DNA of 64,000 nt from assembly GCA_035517695.1 (NCBI GenBank), contig DATIYI010000379.1, positions 1-64,000 on the forward strand. Reading direction: 5' to 3'. The position numbers and the translations under genes were made by a program. This DNA is from DATFVJ01 sp035517695 (GTDB lineage: Bacteria > Actinomycetota > Actinomycetes > Streptosporangiales > Streptosporangiaceae). Positions 16,374 to 25,088 of the stretch are shown one piece after another (positions within the stretch are counted from its first letter, which is position 1; each line of letters opens with the position of its first letter). The notes below the pieces were generated by a model. That model was not told the DNA's origin. It saw only the letters and a program-made list of their open reading frames with translations, and did no database searches.

Positions 16374-17449
16374 CGGCGCCGCCGGTCCCCGGGCCGCTGG
16401 TGCTCGGCATCGAGACCTCATGCGACGAGACCGGCGTGGGGATCGTGCGTGGCCGCACCCTGCTCGCTGACGCCGTTGCCTCGAGCGTCGAAGAGCATGC
16501 GCGGTTCGGTGGTGTGGTCCCCGAGGTGGCGAGTCGTGCCCATCTGGAGTCCATGATCCCGTCAATGGACCGCGCCCTCGCTGCGGCGGGGGTGCGGCTT
16601 GCGCAGATCGACGCGTTCGCGGTCACCGCGGGGCCCGGTCTGGCGGGCGCGCTCCTCGTCGGCGTGGCAGCGGCGAAGGCCTACGCGCTCGCGCTCGGCA
16701 AGCCGCTCTACGGCGTGAACCACCTCGCCGCGCACATCGCCGTTGACCAGCTGGAACATGGCCCGTTGCCGCGGCCGTGCGTCGCGTTGCTCGTCTCCGG
16801 CGGGCATTCATCCCTGCTGTTCGTGCCGGACATCGCCAGCGACATCGTGCCGCTCGGCTTGACCATCGACGATGCGGCCGGTGAGGCGTACGACAAGGTG
16901 GCAAGGCTGCTTGGGCTGCCCTTCCCCGGTGGTCCGCCGATCGACGCGGCGGCCCGCGAAGGGGATCGGCAGGCGATCGCCTTCCCTCGCGGCAAGTACC
17001 ACGACGGTACGAGCGACTTTTCCTTCGCCGGGCTGAAGACGGCCGTGGCACGCTGGATCGAGGCTCGCACCGCGGCCGGCCTCACGGTGCCGGTCGCTGA
17101 TGTGGCCGCCTCATTTCAGGAGGCTGTCGCGGATGTGCTCACCAAGAAGGCGGTGGACGCCTGCCGCGCGAGCGGTGCTTCCCATCTGCTCATCGGGGGC
17201 GGGGTGGCCGCGAATTCGCGGCTGCGCGGGCTGGCGGAACAGCGGTGCGCTGCGGCAGGCATCGTGTTGCGGGTGCCGCGGCCGGGACTGTGTACCGACA
17301 ACGGCGCCATGGTGGCCGCCCTCGGCGCCGAACTGGCGGCACGCGGAGTTCCCCCGTCTCCGTTTGACCTGCCCGCGGATTCGTCGCTCGCCGTGACCAC
17401 GGTCGTCGCCGGGCATTCGGCCGGTCAGCTTCAACCTGGCGGCCGTTGA
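16370..17449 (+). CDS. tsaD: tRNA N6-adenosine threonylcarbamoyltransferase TsaD
   Basis: Catalytic subunit that transfers threonylcarbamoyl from TC-AMP to A37 of ANN-decoding tRNAs. 359 residues from ATG 16370, which overlaps the rimI stop; the frame is open upstream only inside rimI. Motifs: LGIETSCDETGVG at the N-terminus, the metal-binding HLAAH (HxxxH), LLVSGGHSSLL, and GGGVAANSRLR near the C-terminus with CTDNGAMVA. Length is normal. A 14-bp repeat array begins just past its stop codon. Confidence 0.96.
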   Translation: MTAPPVPGPLVLGIETSCDETGVGIVRGRTLLADAVASSVEEHARFGGVVPEVASRAHLESMIPSMDRALAAAGVRLAQIDAFAVTAGPGLAGALLVGVAAAKAYALALGKPLYGVNHLAAHIAVDQLEHGPLPRPCVALLVSGGHSSLLFVPDIASDIVPLGLTIDDAAGEAYDKVARLLGLPFPGGPPIDAAAREGDRQAIAFPRGKYHDGTSDFSFAGLKTAVARWIEARTAAGLTVPVADVAASFQEAVADVLTKKAVDACRASGASHLLIGGGVAANSRLRGLAEQRCAAAGIVLRVPRPGLCTDNGAMVAALGAELAARGVPPSPFDLPADSSLAVTTVVAGHSAGQLQPGGR

Positions 17450-17457
17450 CCGCCCCC

Positions 17458-17577
17458 GTGCGGCTGGCCCCGTGCGGCTGGCCCTGTGCGGCTGGCCCTG
17501 TGCGGCTGGCCCTGTGCGGCTGGCCCTGTGCGGCTGGCCCTGTGCGGCTGGCCCTGTGCGGCTGGCCGTGTGCGGCC
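17458..17577. repeat. 14-bp tandem repeat, eight full units
   Basis: Units gtgcggctggccct start at 17458, 17472, 17486 and every 14 bases to 17556, with a partial ninth at 17570. The period is not a multiple of three and the array lies between tsaD and the groES promoter, so it is non-coding. Confidence 0.92.
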
Positions 17578-17750
17578 AGATACCTGCCTCGTCGGCCACG
17601 CCAGCGTTTGCCGGTAAGCTCGGCAGCTACGCTCACCTGTCGGGTTCACGGCGCCGCGGCGCGAACCGCGCATGAGCCGCGGCTCACCTCGCCCAAAGAC
17701 CCTCGGTGGCCTGATCAGGGACGACGGCCGTGACTCACCGCTGGCCCATG

Positions 17751-17779
17751 TTGACGAGCAACCTTGGTCCAGATAATGT
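17751..17779 (+). promoter_or_regulatory. groES promoter (-35/-10)
   Basis: TTGACG at 17751-17756 and TAATGT at 17774-17779 are separated by 17 bp, a good match to the housekeeping sigma consensus. The start point would fall just before or at the CIRCE operator that begins at 17786, the classical arrangement for HrcA control. Confidence 0.7.
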
Positions 17780-17785
17780 TCAGAC

Positions 17786-17812
17786 TTGGCACTCTCAAGA
17801 GTAGAGTGCTAA
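17786..17812 (+). promoter_or_regulatory. CIRCE operator (HrcA binding site)
   Basis: The inverted repeat TTGGCACTC-N9-GAGTGCTAA differs from the CIRCE consensus (TTAGCACTC-N9-GAGTGCTAA) at one base. It lies just downstream of the promoter and 97 bp before groES, so HrcA should repress groES until heat shock. No second CIRCE was found before groEL. Confidence 0.95.
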
Positions 17813-17908
17813 TGCGACAAGGCCGGTCTGACACCCGCGACGGCAGGCCGCCGTGTTCGCCCTATCTAGCAAACTCTCTTCATCCCTTTCGGAGGGGGAG
17901 GTCAGATC

Positions 17909-18220
17909 GTGACGACCGCCACCAAAGTAGTTCTTAAGCCGCTCGAGGATCGTATTGTGGTACGGCCGCTTGAGGCCGAGCAGACCACAGCGTCGGGCCT
18001 GGTCATCCCGGACACCGCCAAGGAGAAGCCGCAGGAGGGTGAAGTCCTCGCGGTGGGCCCGGGGCGCTGGGATGAAGCCGGCACGAAGCGGGTCCCTCTC
18101 GACGTCAAGGTCGGTGACATCGTGCTGTACAGCAAGTACGGCGGCACCGAGGTGAAGTACAGCGGGGAAGAGTACCTGGTGCTCTCGGCCCGCGACGTGC
18201 TCGCCACCATCGACAAGTAA
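17909..18220 (+). CDS. groES: co-chaperonin GroES
   Basis: Heptameric lid of the GroEL folding chamber. 103 residues from GTG 17909, with a G-rich SD (GGGGGAGG) just upstream. The signature LKPLEDRIVVRPLEAEQTTA begins at residue 9 and the mobile loop, KVGDIVLYSKYGGTEVK and the terminal VLSARDVLATIDK are all standard. It is controlled by the promoter and CIRCE upstream. A very strong palindrome follows its stop by 13 bases and separates it from groEL. Confidence 0.97.
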   Translation: MTTATKVVLKPLEDRIVVRPLEAEQTTASGLVIPDTAKEKPQEGEVLAVGPGRWDEAGTKRVPLDVKVGDIVLYSKYGGTEVKYSGEEYLVLSARDVLATIDK

Positions 18221-18233
18221 GCCGGAGCGCGAG

Positions 18234-18279
18234 GACGGCGCCCGTGGCGGGCGCGCACGCGCCCGCCACGGGCGCCGTC
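18234..18279. terminator. perfect 22-bp palindrome after groES
   Basis: Bases 18234-18255 are exactly complementary to 18258-18279 with only two bases between, giving an extremely stable G+C hairpin with no T-run. It starts 13 bases after the groES stop. It could terminate or attenuate readthrough into groEL, or stabilise the 3' end of a groES message. Confidence 0.8.
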
Positions 18280-18764
18280 CCGGACTGGTCCGGACCCTCA
18301 AAGGCTCCTGGTACGTCTTATGGTGGCTCTGGGCCCGGTGTCCGGTGCGGTCGAATGTAAGGCAGTATCCGCGTGCAAGGCAGTATCGGCATTTTGGGCA
18401 GTGTCCTGAGCGGCCCCATGTAAGGCAGTAGTCGTGCCGGGCCCGGCCAGTCACGCCGTCACGCTGCACAGTGTCCAGGCAAGGACGTCGGCACGCTGTC
18501 GGCCCAATGTCGCCGACAAAGGCACGAACAGCCTTGGGTGGGGGTCGGTCACTGCAGGAACAGCGGTCACTGCAGGAACAGCGGTCACCGCGGAACATTT
18601 GGCCACCGCGGGAAGATGATCAGCGCGGGAAACTGACTACCGCGAACCCAGTAAGCGTAAGCGGCCAACCCAATAAGCGGCCAACCCAATAAGCGGCCAA
18701 CCCAGGCTGACCCAGCAAGACTGACCCACACAAGAACACTAACCCACTGCAATTTGGGGTTTTC
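18280..18764. other. long groES-groEL spacer with tandem repeats
   Basis: About 485 bases without a gene. An aaggcagta motif recurs near 18359, 18379 and 18422. A perfect 18-bp duplication (ggtcactgcaggaacagc) is at 18547-18564 and 18565-18582, and a 16-bp unit (aagcggccaacccaat) is repeated at 18659, 18675 and, shortened, 18691. No second CIRCE is seen, and no strong SD lies directly before groEL. Confidence 0.8.
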
Positions 18765-20399
18765 ATGGCGAAAATACTGGAGTTCGACGAGGATGCCAGG
18801 CGCGCTCTTGAGCGCGGCGTGGACCACCTCGCGGACACCGTCAAGGTGACGCTCGGCCCGCGCGGCCGCAACGTCGTCATCGACAAGAAGTGGGGCGCTC
18901 CCACCATCACGAATGACGGTGTCACCGTCGCGCGCGAGGTGGAATTGACCGACCCCTATGAGAACCTTGGCGCCCAGCTCGCCAAGGAGGTCGCCACCAA
19001 GACGAACGACGTGGCTGGCGACGGCACCACGACCGCTACAGTTTTGGCCCAGGCGATGGTCCATCAAGGCCTGCGCAGGGTGGCCGCTGGCGGGAATCCC
19101 GCGGCTCTCAAGCGGGGCATCGACGCTGCGGCAACTGCCGTTTCCGACACGTTGCTCGCAAGCGCGCGTGACGTGGGCGAGCAGGACGATATCGCCCATG
19201 TGGCTACGGTTTCCGCGCAGGACTCAAAGATCGGCGAGCTGATCGCGGAGGCGTTCGCCAAGGTCGGCAAGGATGGCGTTATCACCGTCGAGGAAGCGCC
19301 GACCATGGGCCTTGAGCTGGAGTTCACCGAGGGCCTGCAGTTCGACAAGGGTTACGTCTCGCCTTACTTCGTGACCGATCCGGAGCGGATGGAAGCCGTC
19401 CTCGAGGATGGCTACGTCCTCATCACGGCGGGAAAGGTCTCCGCGATGACGGAGTTCCTTCCGCTGCTTGAAAAGATCGCGCAGACCAAGAAGCCGCTGC
19501 TGGTGATCGCCGAGGATGTCGAGGGCGAGGCCTTGTCCACCCTGGTGGTGAACAAGATCCGTGGCCTGCTGCAGGTTGTGGCGGTCAAGGCACCTGGGTT
19601 TGGCGACCGGCGGAAGGCGATGCTCGGCGACATAGCCGTGCTCACCGGCGGCCAGGTCGTGAGCGAGGAGCTTGGCCTCAAGCTCGACAGCATCGACCTC
19701 GACGCGCTCGGCCGGGCACGGAGGATCGTCGTCGACAAGGACACCACGACGATCGTGGACGGCGCGGGCGATGAGACCGCGGTGCAGGACCGGATCAGGC
19801 AGATCCGTAACGAGATCGAGAATACCGATTCTGACTGGGACCGCGAGAAGCTGCAGGAGCGCTTGGCCAAGCTCTCCGGCGGTGTATCGGTGGTCCGGGT
19901 AGGCGCGGCGACCGAGGTCGAGCTCAAGGAGAAGAAGCACCGGCTCGAGGACGCCATCTCCGCGACCCGTGCGGCCATCGAGGAAGGGATCGTCGCTGGT
20001 GGCGGGAGTGCGCTGGTACATGTCGCCACCGCCCTGGGCGACCTCGGCAAGGTCGATGACGAGGCGACGGGCGTAGACGTGGTGCGGCGCGCGCTTGACG
20101 AGCCGGCTCGCTGGATCGCACTGAACGCCGGTTTCGAGGGCTCGGTGGCTGTCGCCAAGGTGCGGGAACTTGGCCCAGGAAATGGCTTCAACGCAGCCAC
20201 CGGCGAGTACGGAGATCTGGTCGCGCAGGGCGTCATCGACCCGGTCAAGGTAACTCGCTCGGCCGTGCAGAACGCCGCATCCATTGCTGGCATGCTGCTC
20301 ACCACCGAGGTGCTCGTCGTGGACAAGCCCGAGGACGAGAGCGAGAACGGCGCCGCGGGTCACGGCCACAGCCACGGTCCAGGCGGTCACATGTACTGA
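18765..20399 (+). CDS. groEL: chaperonin GroEL (His-rich C-terminus, GroEL1 type)
   Basis: 60-kDa chaperonin, 544 residues from ATG 18765. ATP-binding TLGPRGRNVVID and GDGTTTATVLAQ (about 86-97) are intact, as is the AAIEEGIVAGGGSAL region. The C-terminus is GHGHSHGPGGHMY instead of the Gly-Gly-Met tail, as in actinobacterial GroEL1 proteins encoded next to groES. The start lacks a clear SD (TTGGGG upstream). It is unusual in being 544 bases from groES across a perfect palindrome and repeats, so its expression may be uncoupled from groES. Confidence 0.96.
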   Translation: MAKILEFDEDARRALERGVDHLADTVKVTLGPRGRNVVIDKKWGAPTITNDGVTVAREVELTDPYENLGAQLAKEVATKTNDVAGDGTTTATVLAQAMVHQGLRRVAAGGNPAALKRGIDAAATAVSDTLLASARDVGEQDDIAHVATVSAQDSKIGELIAEAFAKVGKDGVITVEEAPTMGLELEFTEGLQFDKGYVSPYFVTDPERMEAVLEDGYVLITAGKVSAMTEFLPLLEKIAQTKKPLLVIAEDVEGEALSTLVVNKIRGLLQVVAVKAPGFGDRRKAMLGDIAVLTGGQVVSEELGLKLDSIDLDALGRARRIVVDKDTTTIVDGAGDETAVQDRIRQIRNEIENTDSDWDREKLQERLAKLSGGVSVVRVGAATEVELKEKKHRLEDAISATRAAIEEGIVAGGGSALVHVATALGDLGKVDDEATGVDVVRRALDEPARWIALNAGFEGSVAVAKVRELGPGNGFNAATGEYGDLVAQGVIDPVKVTRSAVQNAASIAGMLLTTEVLVVDKPEDESENGAAGHGHSHGPGGHMY

Positions 20400-20466
20400 T
20401 CACGGACATTCCTGCGCTGCGCGCAGGCATGTGCCTGCTGTCGCCAGCTGCTGATCAAGATCGCAC

Positions 20467-20498
20467 GGCCCCGCCCCGCAATCTCGCGGGGCGGGGCC
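20467..20498 (+). terminator. hairpin downstream of groEL
   Basis: A perfect 13-bp G+C stem (20467-20479 with 20486-20498) with a six-base loop, 67 bases after the groEL stop, followed by cggtcgtttcttg. This is a plausible intrinsic terminator of actinobacterial type. Confidence 0.75.
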
Positions 20499-20883
20499 GG
20501 TCGTTTCTTGGCTCTTGGCGTGGGGTAATAGGCATCGGGCTGCCGGTATTTTCACGCTCTCGGGGACCTGGCCGGCACCGGACGGTTAGCGTGACGGCAC
20601 AACTCGGGAAGCGGGGTGAATGGGGTTGTCCATCGCAGTTAGAAAACACTTACCAAATCGATACCGTTCACATACTTCTGGCCACGAAGTCCGAAAACCC
20701 ATCGATACTTTCGGTAACCTGTTCATCGCAGATGGCGGTTTCGGTTGCGTGCAACATCACTGTGACCATTACGTAGCCACGGATAGTGGCAATATCCGGC
20801 CCCGTGCGGGGCATCATGCTGGGGTGGCGGAGGGACGCGCCGCCCAGTCGGTCGGTGACCGGGCCGGGGGGGAAGCTCTGGAC
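20499..20883 (+). other. sigD upstream region with lower G+C
   Basis: No gene is supported. The stretch 20630-20800 is visibly poorer in G+C than its surroundings, as expected of a promoter/leader region. The whiB-type gene found between groEL and sigD in mycobacteria is not present here. Confidence 0.5.
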
Positions 20884-21459
20884 GTGTCGGCGCCTGCGGA
20901 CGAAATTGAGCTGAGGGATCTGACCGTCCTTGCCGTGCAGGGGCACCCGGATGCGATCGAGTCGTTGATTGAGCACCTGCGGCCGATGATCGTCCGATAC
21001 TGCCGGGCCCGGCTCGGCAGGGTCGCCGGTCATTACCACATCGCCGACGATGTCGCCCAGGAGGTTTGCATCGCGGTGTTCTCCGCGCTGCCGAGATACC
21101 GGGACATGGGGCGTCCATTCATTTCGTTTGTATTCGGCATCGCGGCGCACAAGGTGGCGGATGCGCTGCGCAGCGCCGTCCGATTGGCGGTACCCACCGA
21201 GGACCTTCCTGACGGGCCTGATGAAGGGCCTGGCCCGGAAGAAACCGTGGTCAGGTACATCGAGGCGGAGCGCGCTCGCGCCCTGCTATCGCGGCTGCCC
21301 AACCATCAGCGCGAATTACTAACGCTCCGCGTAGTCGCGGGCCTATCCGCGGAAGAGACCGGTAATGTTCTCGGTATGTCAGCGGGGGCAGTTCGGGTAG
21401 CGCAGCATCGGGCTCTTGCCAGGCTGAGGGCGCTCGCCGTCGAGGAGTCGATTGCGTGA
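20884..21459 (+). CDS. sigD: ECF sigma factor SigD
   Basis: RNA polymerase sigma factor of the SigD type. GTG 20884 (G-rich SD about ten bases upstream) gives 191 residues; GTG 20824 in the same frame is an alternative that adds 20. Region 2 reads RPMIVRYCRARLGR, DDVAQEVCIAVFSALPRYRD and GIAAHKVADALRSA, very close to mycobacterial SigD; region 4 reads RLPNHQRELLTLRVVAGLSA and GAVRVAQHRALARLR. The synteny (groEL upstream, guaB and guaB3 downstream) is that of M. tuberculosis sigD. Its stop overlaps the next gene (GTGA), as expected for a coupled anti-sigma gene. Confidence 0.92.
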   Translation: MSAPADEIELRDLTVLAVQGHPDAIESLIEHLRPMIVRYCRARLGRVAGHYHIADDVAQEVCIAVFSALPRYRDMGRPFISFVFGIAAHKVADALRSAVRLAVPTEDLPDGPDEGPGPEETVVRYIEAERARALLSRLPNHQRELLTLRVVAGLSAEETGNVLGMSAGAVRVAQHRALARLRALAVEESIA

Positions 21460-23135
21460 CCAATGGGCGCGGCCCGGCTGCGCCCGGCGGAGCATCGCGG
21501 TCGTCGCGAAGCGGCGACCGAGATTCGCGGCCGGAACATCGATCGGGTGAATCGGGCGAGGAAATCGCCGACCTCGGTGCGATACGTCGCACCGAGGCGC
21601 TCCTGAACGCGTTCACGGCCGGGCAGCCTGGTGACTGGGATCCAGCCGCAGCGCATTCAACTACTGCAAACGTACCCAATGCTCGCGAACGCGGCACAGC
21701 GGGACGCGGCACAGCGGGACGCGGCACAGCCGGACGCGGCACAGCCGGAAGCAGCGCAAGCGAGCCCATTACAAGCGAGCCCGGTGGCGGCGAACCCGGC
21801 GCGGCGCAACGTGGCACGGAGGGTGGCAGCAGCGTAGATCGTTCGGGTGCGGGCGAACCATGCGCCGTGCCGCGACTACTTGCGCATCCTTCTACCCGGG
21901 AAGCGCTCAGTGTGCTCGCCGCTCTTGTCGCCGACGTCGATGAACACGCCTGGCCAAGCACTCACCATCGCGCCGGTCGCGGCGATGACCGCATCCGTGA
22001 GATCCGCGCGGCCTGCGGTAAGGGACGGCGTCCCGGCATTGCAGGCACAGGAACGGGCCGCATAATGCTCGCTTGCTGGCGCGCCGGGATGCGTCACGGC
22101 ATGGCGATGACAGTCGCCGCTTCCGTCGTGGTGTCCGGTGCGGCCGCAGCGGCGATACACGGCCGGCTTCCCTGGCTGGTCACGATGTCCGGGGCGACCG
22201 CGACTGGAGGGCGGACGCCGGTGAGCAGTGGCCGCGGCACGCCCCGCGATCTGAGCAGCCACCCGCAGACCGCGGTGACTCGCGGCATCTCGATAGCTGG
22301 TGGACCCACCACCCCAGCGCCGACCAGTGGCCTCCCGACGAGCGATCCGATCTCGCCGCGCCAAATTGCGCCGTACCGGGTCTCGCCGCACCTGATCTCG
22401 CCGCGCCGGGCCTTGCCGCACGGCGTCCTGCCGCACCGGGTCTTCGCGCACCGGGTCTTCGCGCACCGGGCGACCGTGACGCCGCAGGCGGGCGAACGCG
22501 GTCAGCGTGAGCCAGGCACCGCGGCGTCAGCGCGCTCGTCTGCCGACGGGCAGCCCCCTGACGCTCGATCTCAAGGCCGCACTGGTATCTCCCCCGCCAT
22601 CGCGGTGCACTCGGCCGGCGGTCAGCAAGGGCGTCGCCCCGCAGGATCTGGTCTGCGCGCACAGGCGAGGCATCAGCCGAATCAGATGGCCGGGGCAGGC
22701 GGCCAGGCGAGGTCGGCCGGTGGGCGGCACAGCGGGCAGCACCATAGCCGGGCCATCCGCCCGATAGGACCAGCAAACCCGACCGCCCAAACCGGCCTGC
22801 AGGCGAGTCTCGCCACAACGCAGGCGAACCCCGCCTGGCAGGCGAACCGCGCCGGGCAGGCGAACCGCGCCGGGCGGCCGAACCGCGCCGGGCGGCCGAA
22901 CCCCGCCGGGCAGGCGAACCCCGCCGGGCAGCCGAACCGCGCCGGGCGGCCGAACCCTGCCGGGCAGCCGAACCGCGCTGGCCAGCCGAACCCCGCCGGG
23001 CAGCCGAACCCCGCCGGGCAGCCGAACCCCGCCGCACAGCAGCCAGCCACGCCGGCCACCGCGCGGGCTAGCCGGTCCCCTGCCGAGGGGCGGCGGCCAT
23101 CGCTGGCCCCCGGATCCGGCAGTAGCTCGTGGTGA
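21456..23135 (+). CDS. rsdA: anti-sigma-D factor RsdA-like, repetitive outer tail
   Basis: 559 residues from GTG 21456, overlapping the sigD stop. Near residues 34-56 the sequence EEIADLGAIRRTEALLNAF matches the sigma-binding segment of RsdA, the membrane anti-sigma factor of SigD. A second cytoplasmic stretch (EALSVLAALVADVDEHAW) follows, then one membrane helix near 205-222 (MAMTVAASVVVSGAAAAAI). The outside part (~335 residues) is low complexity: repeated SPHLISPRR-like motifs and twelve copies of a six-residue N-[RP]-A-G-[QR]-[AP] unit. Another 15-bp repeat encodes GTAGR copies before the membrane helix. The tail is far longer than in the mycobacterial protein. Confidence 0.8.
   Translation: MTNGRGPAAPGGASRSSRSGDRDSRPEHRSGESGEEIADLGAIRRTEALLNAFTAGQPGDWDPAAAHSTTANVPNARERGTAGRGTAGRGTAGRGTAGSSASEPITSEPGGGEPGAAQRGTEGGSSVDRSGAGEPCAVPRLLAHPSTREALSVLAALVADVDEHAWPSTHHRAGRGDDRIREIRAACGKGRRPGIAGTGTGRIMLACWRAGMRHGMAMTVAASVVVSGAAAAAIHGRLPWLVTMSGATATGGRTPVSSGRGTPRDLSSHPQTAVTRGISIAGGPTTPAPTSGLPTSDPISPRQIAPYRVSPHLISPRRALPHGVLPHRVFAHRVFAHRATVTPQAGERGQREPGTAASARSSADGQPPDARSQGRTGISPAIAVHSAGGQQGRRPAGSGLRAQARHQPNQMAGAGGQARSAGGRHSGQHHSRAIRPIGPANPTAQTGLQASLATTQANPAWQANRAGQANRAGRPNRAGRPNPAGQANPAGQPNRAGRPNPAGQPNRAGQPNPAGQPNPAGQPNPAAQQPATPATARASRSPAEGRRPSLAPGSGSSSW
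21691..21750 (+). repeat. four 15-bp coding repeats in the anti-sigma gene
   Basis: Units gcggcacagcgggac start at 21691, 21706, 21721 and 21736, the last two with cgga in place of ggga. They encode GTAGR repeats in the cytoplasmic linker of the RsdA-like protein. Confidence 0.9.
22827..23042 (+). repeat. twelve 18-bp coding repeats in the anti-sigma gene
   Basis: An 18-bp unit (aaccgcgccgggcaggcg and variants) runs twelve times in frame, giving N-R/P-A-G-Q/R-A/P hexapeptides in the extracytoplasmic tail. Units differ by single bases, mostly R/P and Q/R swaps. Confidence 0.92.
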
Positions 23136-23327
23136 GCCGGCGCGGGCGTCCAGGGATTGTCATCTGCTCCTGGTCCGTGGCCAACATCCCGACGTCGAAA
23201 CATTGTCTCCCGCGGTTCTCCTGGCCTGCCCCGGCAGGCTCACGAGTCCGGTCAGCAGTCGGTAGCGGTCGCTAGCATGGGTGCTGTTCCCGCGTTGCCT
23301 TCAGGATTGCTGCCATCGGAGGGTGTT

Positions 23328-24821
23328 ATGACCGACGATGCCAAGTTTGCCCCGCCGGGCCTGACCTTCGACGATGTTTTGCTGCTGCCCGCGCACTCCG
23401 CCGTCCTGCCGAACGAGGCGGACACCGCCGCCCGACTCACCCGCAGCATCAGGTTGCGCGTTCCGCTCGTTTCCTCGGCCATGGACACGGTCACGGAGGC
23501 CAGGATGGCGGTGGCGATGGCGCGCCAGGGAGGTGCGGGGGTACTGCACCGCAACCTGCCCATCGAGGCGCAGGCGGTGCAGGTCGACATGGTCAAGCGG
23601 TCCGAGGCCGGGATGATCACGAATCCGGTGACCTGCAGCCCGGACACGACCGTGGCGGACGTCGAGCGGCTGTGCGCGCGATTTCGGATTTCGGGAGTTC
23701 CTGTCACGGCAGCGGACGGCACGCTCGTCGGGATCGTCACCAACAGGGACTTCCGTTTCGAGCAGAACCTGGACAGGCTAGTCGCGGACATCATGACCCA
23801 CATGCCTCTTGTCACGGCCCACGTTGGGGTGGCGAGGGAGGAGGCGTTCACCCTCCTGAAGCGGAACAAGGTGGAAAAGCTGCCCCTCGTCGACGAGCAG
23901 GGCCGGTTGAGGGGCCTGATCACCGTCAAGGATTTCACCAAGAGCGAACAATTCCCGAGCGCCACGAAGGACCCGGCAGGCCGCCTCGTCGTCGGTGCGG
24001 CGGTCGGCGTCGGCGAGGACGCGAAACGTCGCGCGCAGGCCCTGGCCGACGCGGGTGCCGACTTCCTGGTGGTGGATACGGCCCACGGCCACCACTCGGC
24101 GGTCCTGGAGATGGTGGGCCAGGTCAAGGCCAACACCCGAGTGGACGTGATCGGCGGCAACGTGGCCACCCGGGCCGGGGCCCAGGCCCTGATCGACGCA
24201 GGCGCCGACGGTGTCAAGGTGGGCGTGGGACCTGGGTCGATCTGTACGACCCGCGTAGTAGCCGGCGTCGGGGTCCCGCAGGTGACCGCGATCTTCGAGG
24301 CCGCGAGGGCATGCCGACAGGCGGGTGTGCCGCTGATCGGAGATGGCGGGCTGCAGCACTCGGGCGACATTGCCAAGGCGATCGCCGCGGGCGCCGACAC
24401 GGTCATGCTCGGCAGCCTGCTCGCCGGTTGTGAGGAGAGCCCCGGCGAGCTCGTCTTCATCAACGGCAAGCAGTACAAGCTGTACCGGGGGATGGGATCG
24501 CTCGGCGCGATGCGCGGGCGGGGCGCCGGTTCGGCGGACCGGTCCTACTCGAAGGACAGGTACTTCCAGGACGACGTTCTGAGCGAGGACAAGCTGGTGC
24601 CGCAGGGGGTGGAGGGCCAGGTCCCCTACCGCGGGCCGCTCGCCGCGGTCGCCTACCAGCTCATCGGCGGCCTGCGCGCCGCGATGGGATACTGCGGCGC
24701 GGCTACCATCGCCGAACTGCAAGAGGCGGCGTTCGTCCAGATAACCGCCGCGGGACTCGAGGAGAGCCACCCGCACGACATCCAGCTCACGGTCGAGGCG
24801 CCTAACTACACGGGTCGGTAG
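23328..24821 (+). CDS. guaB: IMP dehydrogenase
   Basis: Oxidises IMP to XMP, the committed step of GMP synthesis. ATG 23328 has CGGAGGG at 23317-23323 and gives 497 residues beginning MTDDAKFAPPGLTFDDVLL. Two CBS domains lie at about 97-205 inside the TIM barrel. The catalytic cysteine is Cys306 in GPGSICTTRVVAGVGVPQ, and the flap contains GRGAGSADRSY. Upstream open frame (from 23157) is not coding-like. guaB3 follows and guaA lies about 4.5 kb downstream. Confidence 0.97.
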   Translation: MTDDAKFAPPGLTFDDVLLLPAHSAVLPNEADTAARLTRSIRLRVPLVSSAMDTVTEARMAVAMARQGGAGVLHRNLPIEAQAVQVDMVKRSEAGMITNPVTCSPDTTVADVERLCARFRISGVPVTAADGTLVGIVTNRDFRFEQNLDRLVADIMTHMPLVTAHVGVAREEAFTLLKRNKVEKLPLVDEQGRLRGLITVKDFTKSEQFPSATKDPAGRLVVGAAVGVGEDAKRRAQALADAGADFLVVDTAHGHHSAVLEMVGQVKANTRVDVIGGNVATRAGAQALIDAGADGVKVGVGPGSICTTRVVAGVGVPQVTAIFEAARACRQAGVPLIGDGGLQHSGDIAKAIAAGADTVMLGSLLAGCEESPGELVFINGKQYKLYRGMGSLGAMRGRGAGSADRSYSKDRYFQDDVLSEDKLVPQGVEGQVPYRGPLAAVAYQLIGGLRAAMGYCGAATIAELQEAAFVQITAAGLEESHPHDIQLTVEAPNYTGR

Positions 24822-25088
24822 CCCCATCCCTAACGGCTGCGCGGGCCGCGACGTTGAGCGACAAGGTACAAGTCTTCGGGGTGACAAAGATCCCCAAGGC
24901 CTGCGGGCAGGCAGGGCCGGCGTTCCCGCCAGTGGCCCAGCGCCGTCCGGCTGGACCCACCCGCCGCACCCGCCGCGCCAGTACGGCCACACCGACCTCC
25001 CACCGCGCCGCGTCATTGGCGTGACCGGCGCGTCATGCGGCAGCCGTCAGGGATGATGGAATGAAATGGAAGGGGTTGGTGGGAGACA

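Noticed and set aside
17458..17577. Possible CRISPR array
   Set aside because: Units are contiguous 14-bp copies without spacers, and no cas gene is present. The same applies to the other arrays.
22180..23037. Minus-strand repetitive open frame opposite the anti-sigma tail
   Set aside because: Its RRGSAAR repeats are the antisense reading of the 18-bp array; the plus frame is continuous with sigma-binding and membrane segments.
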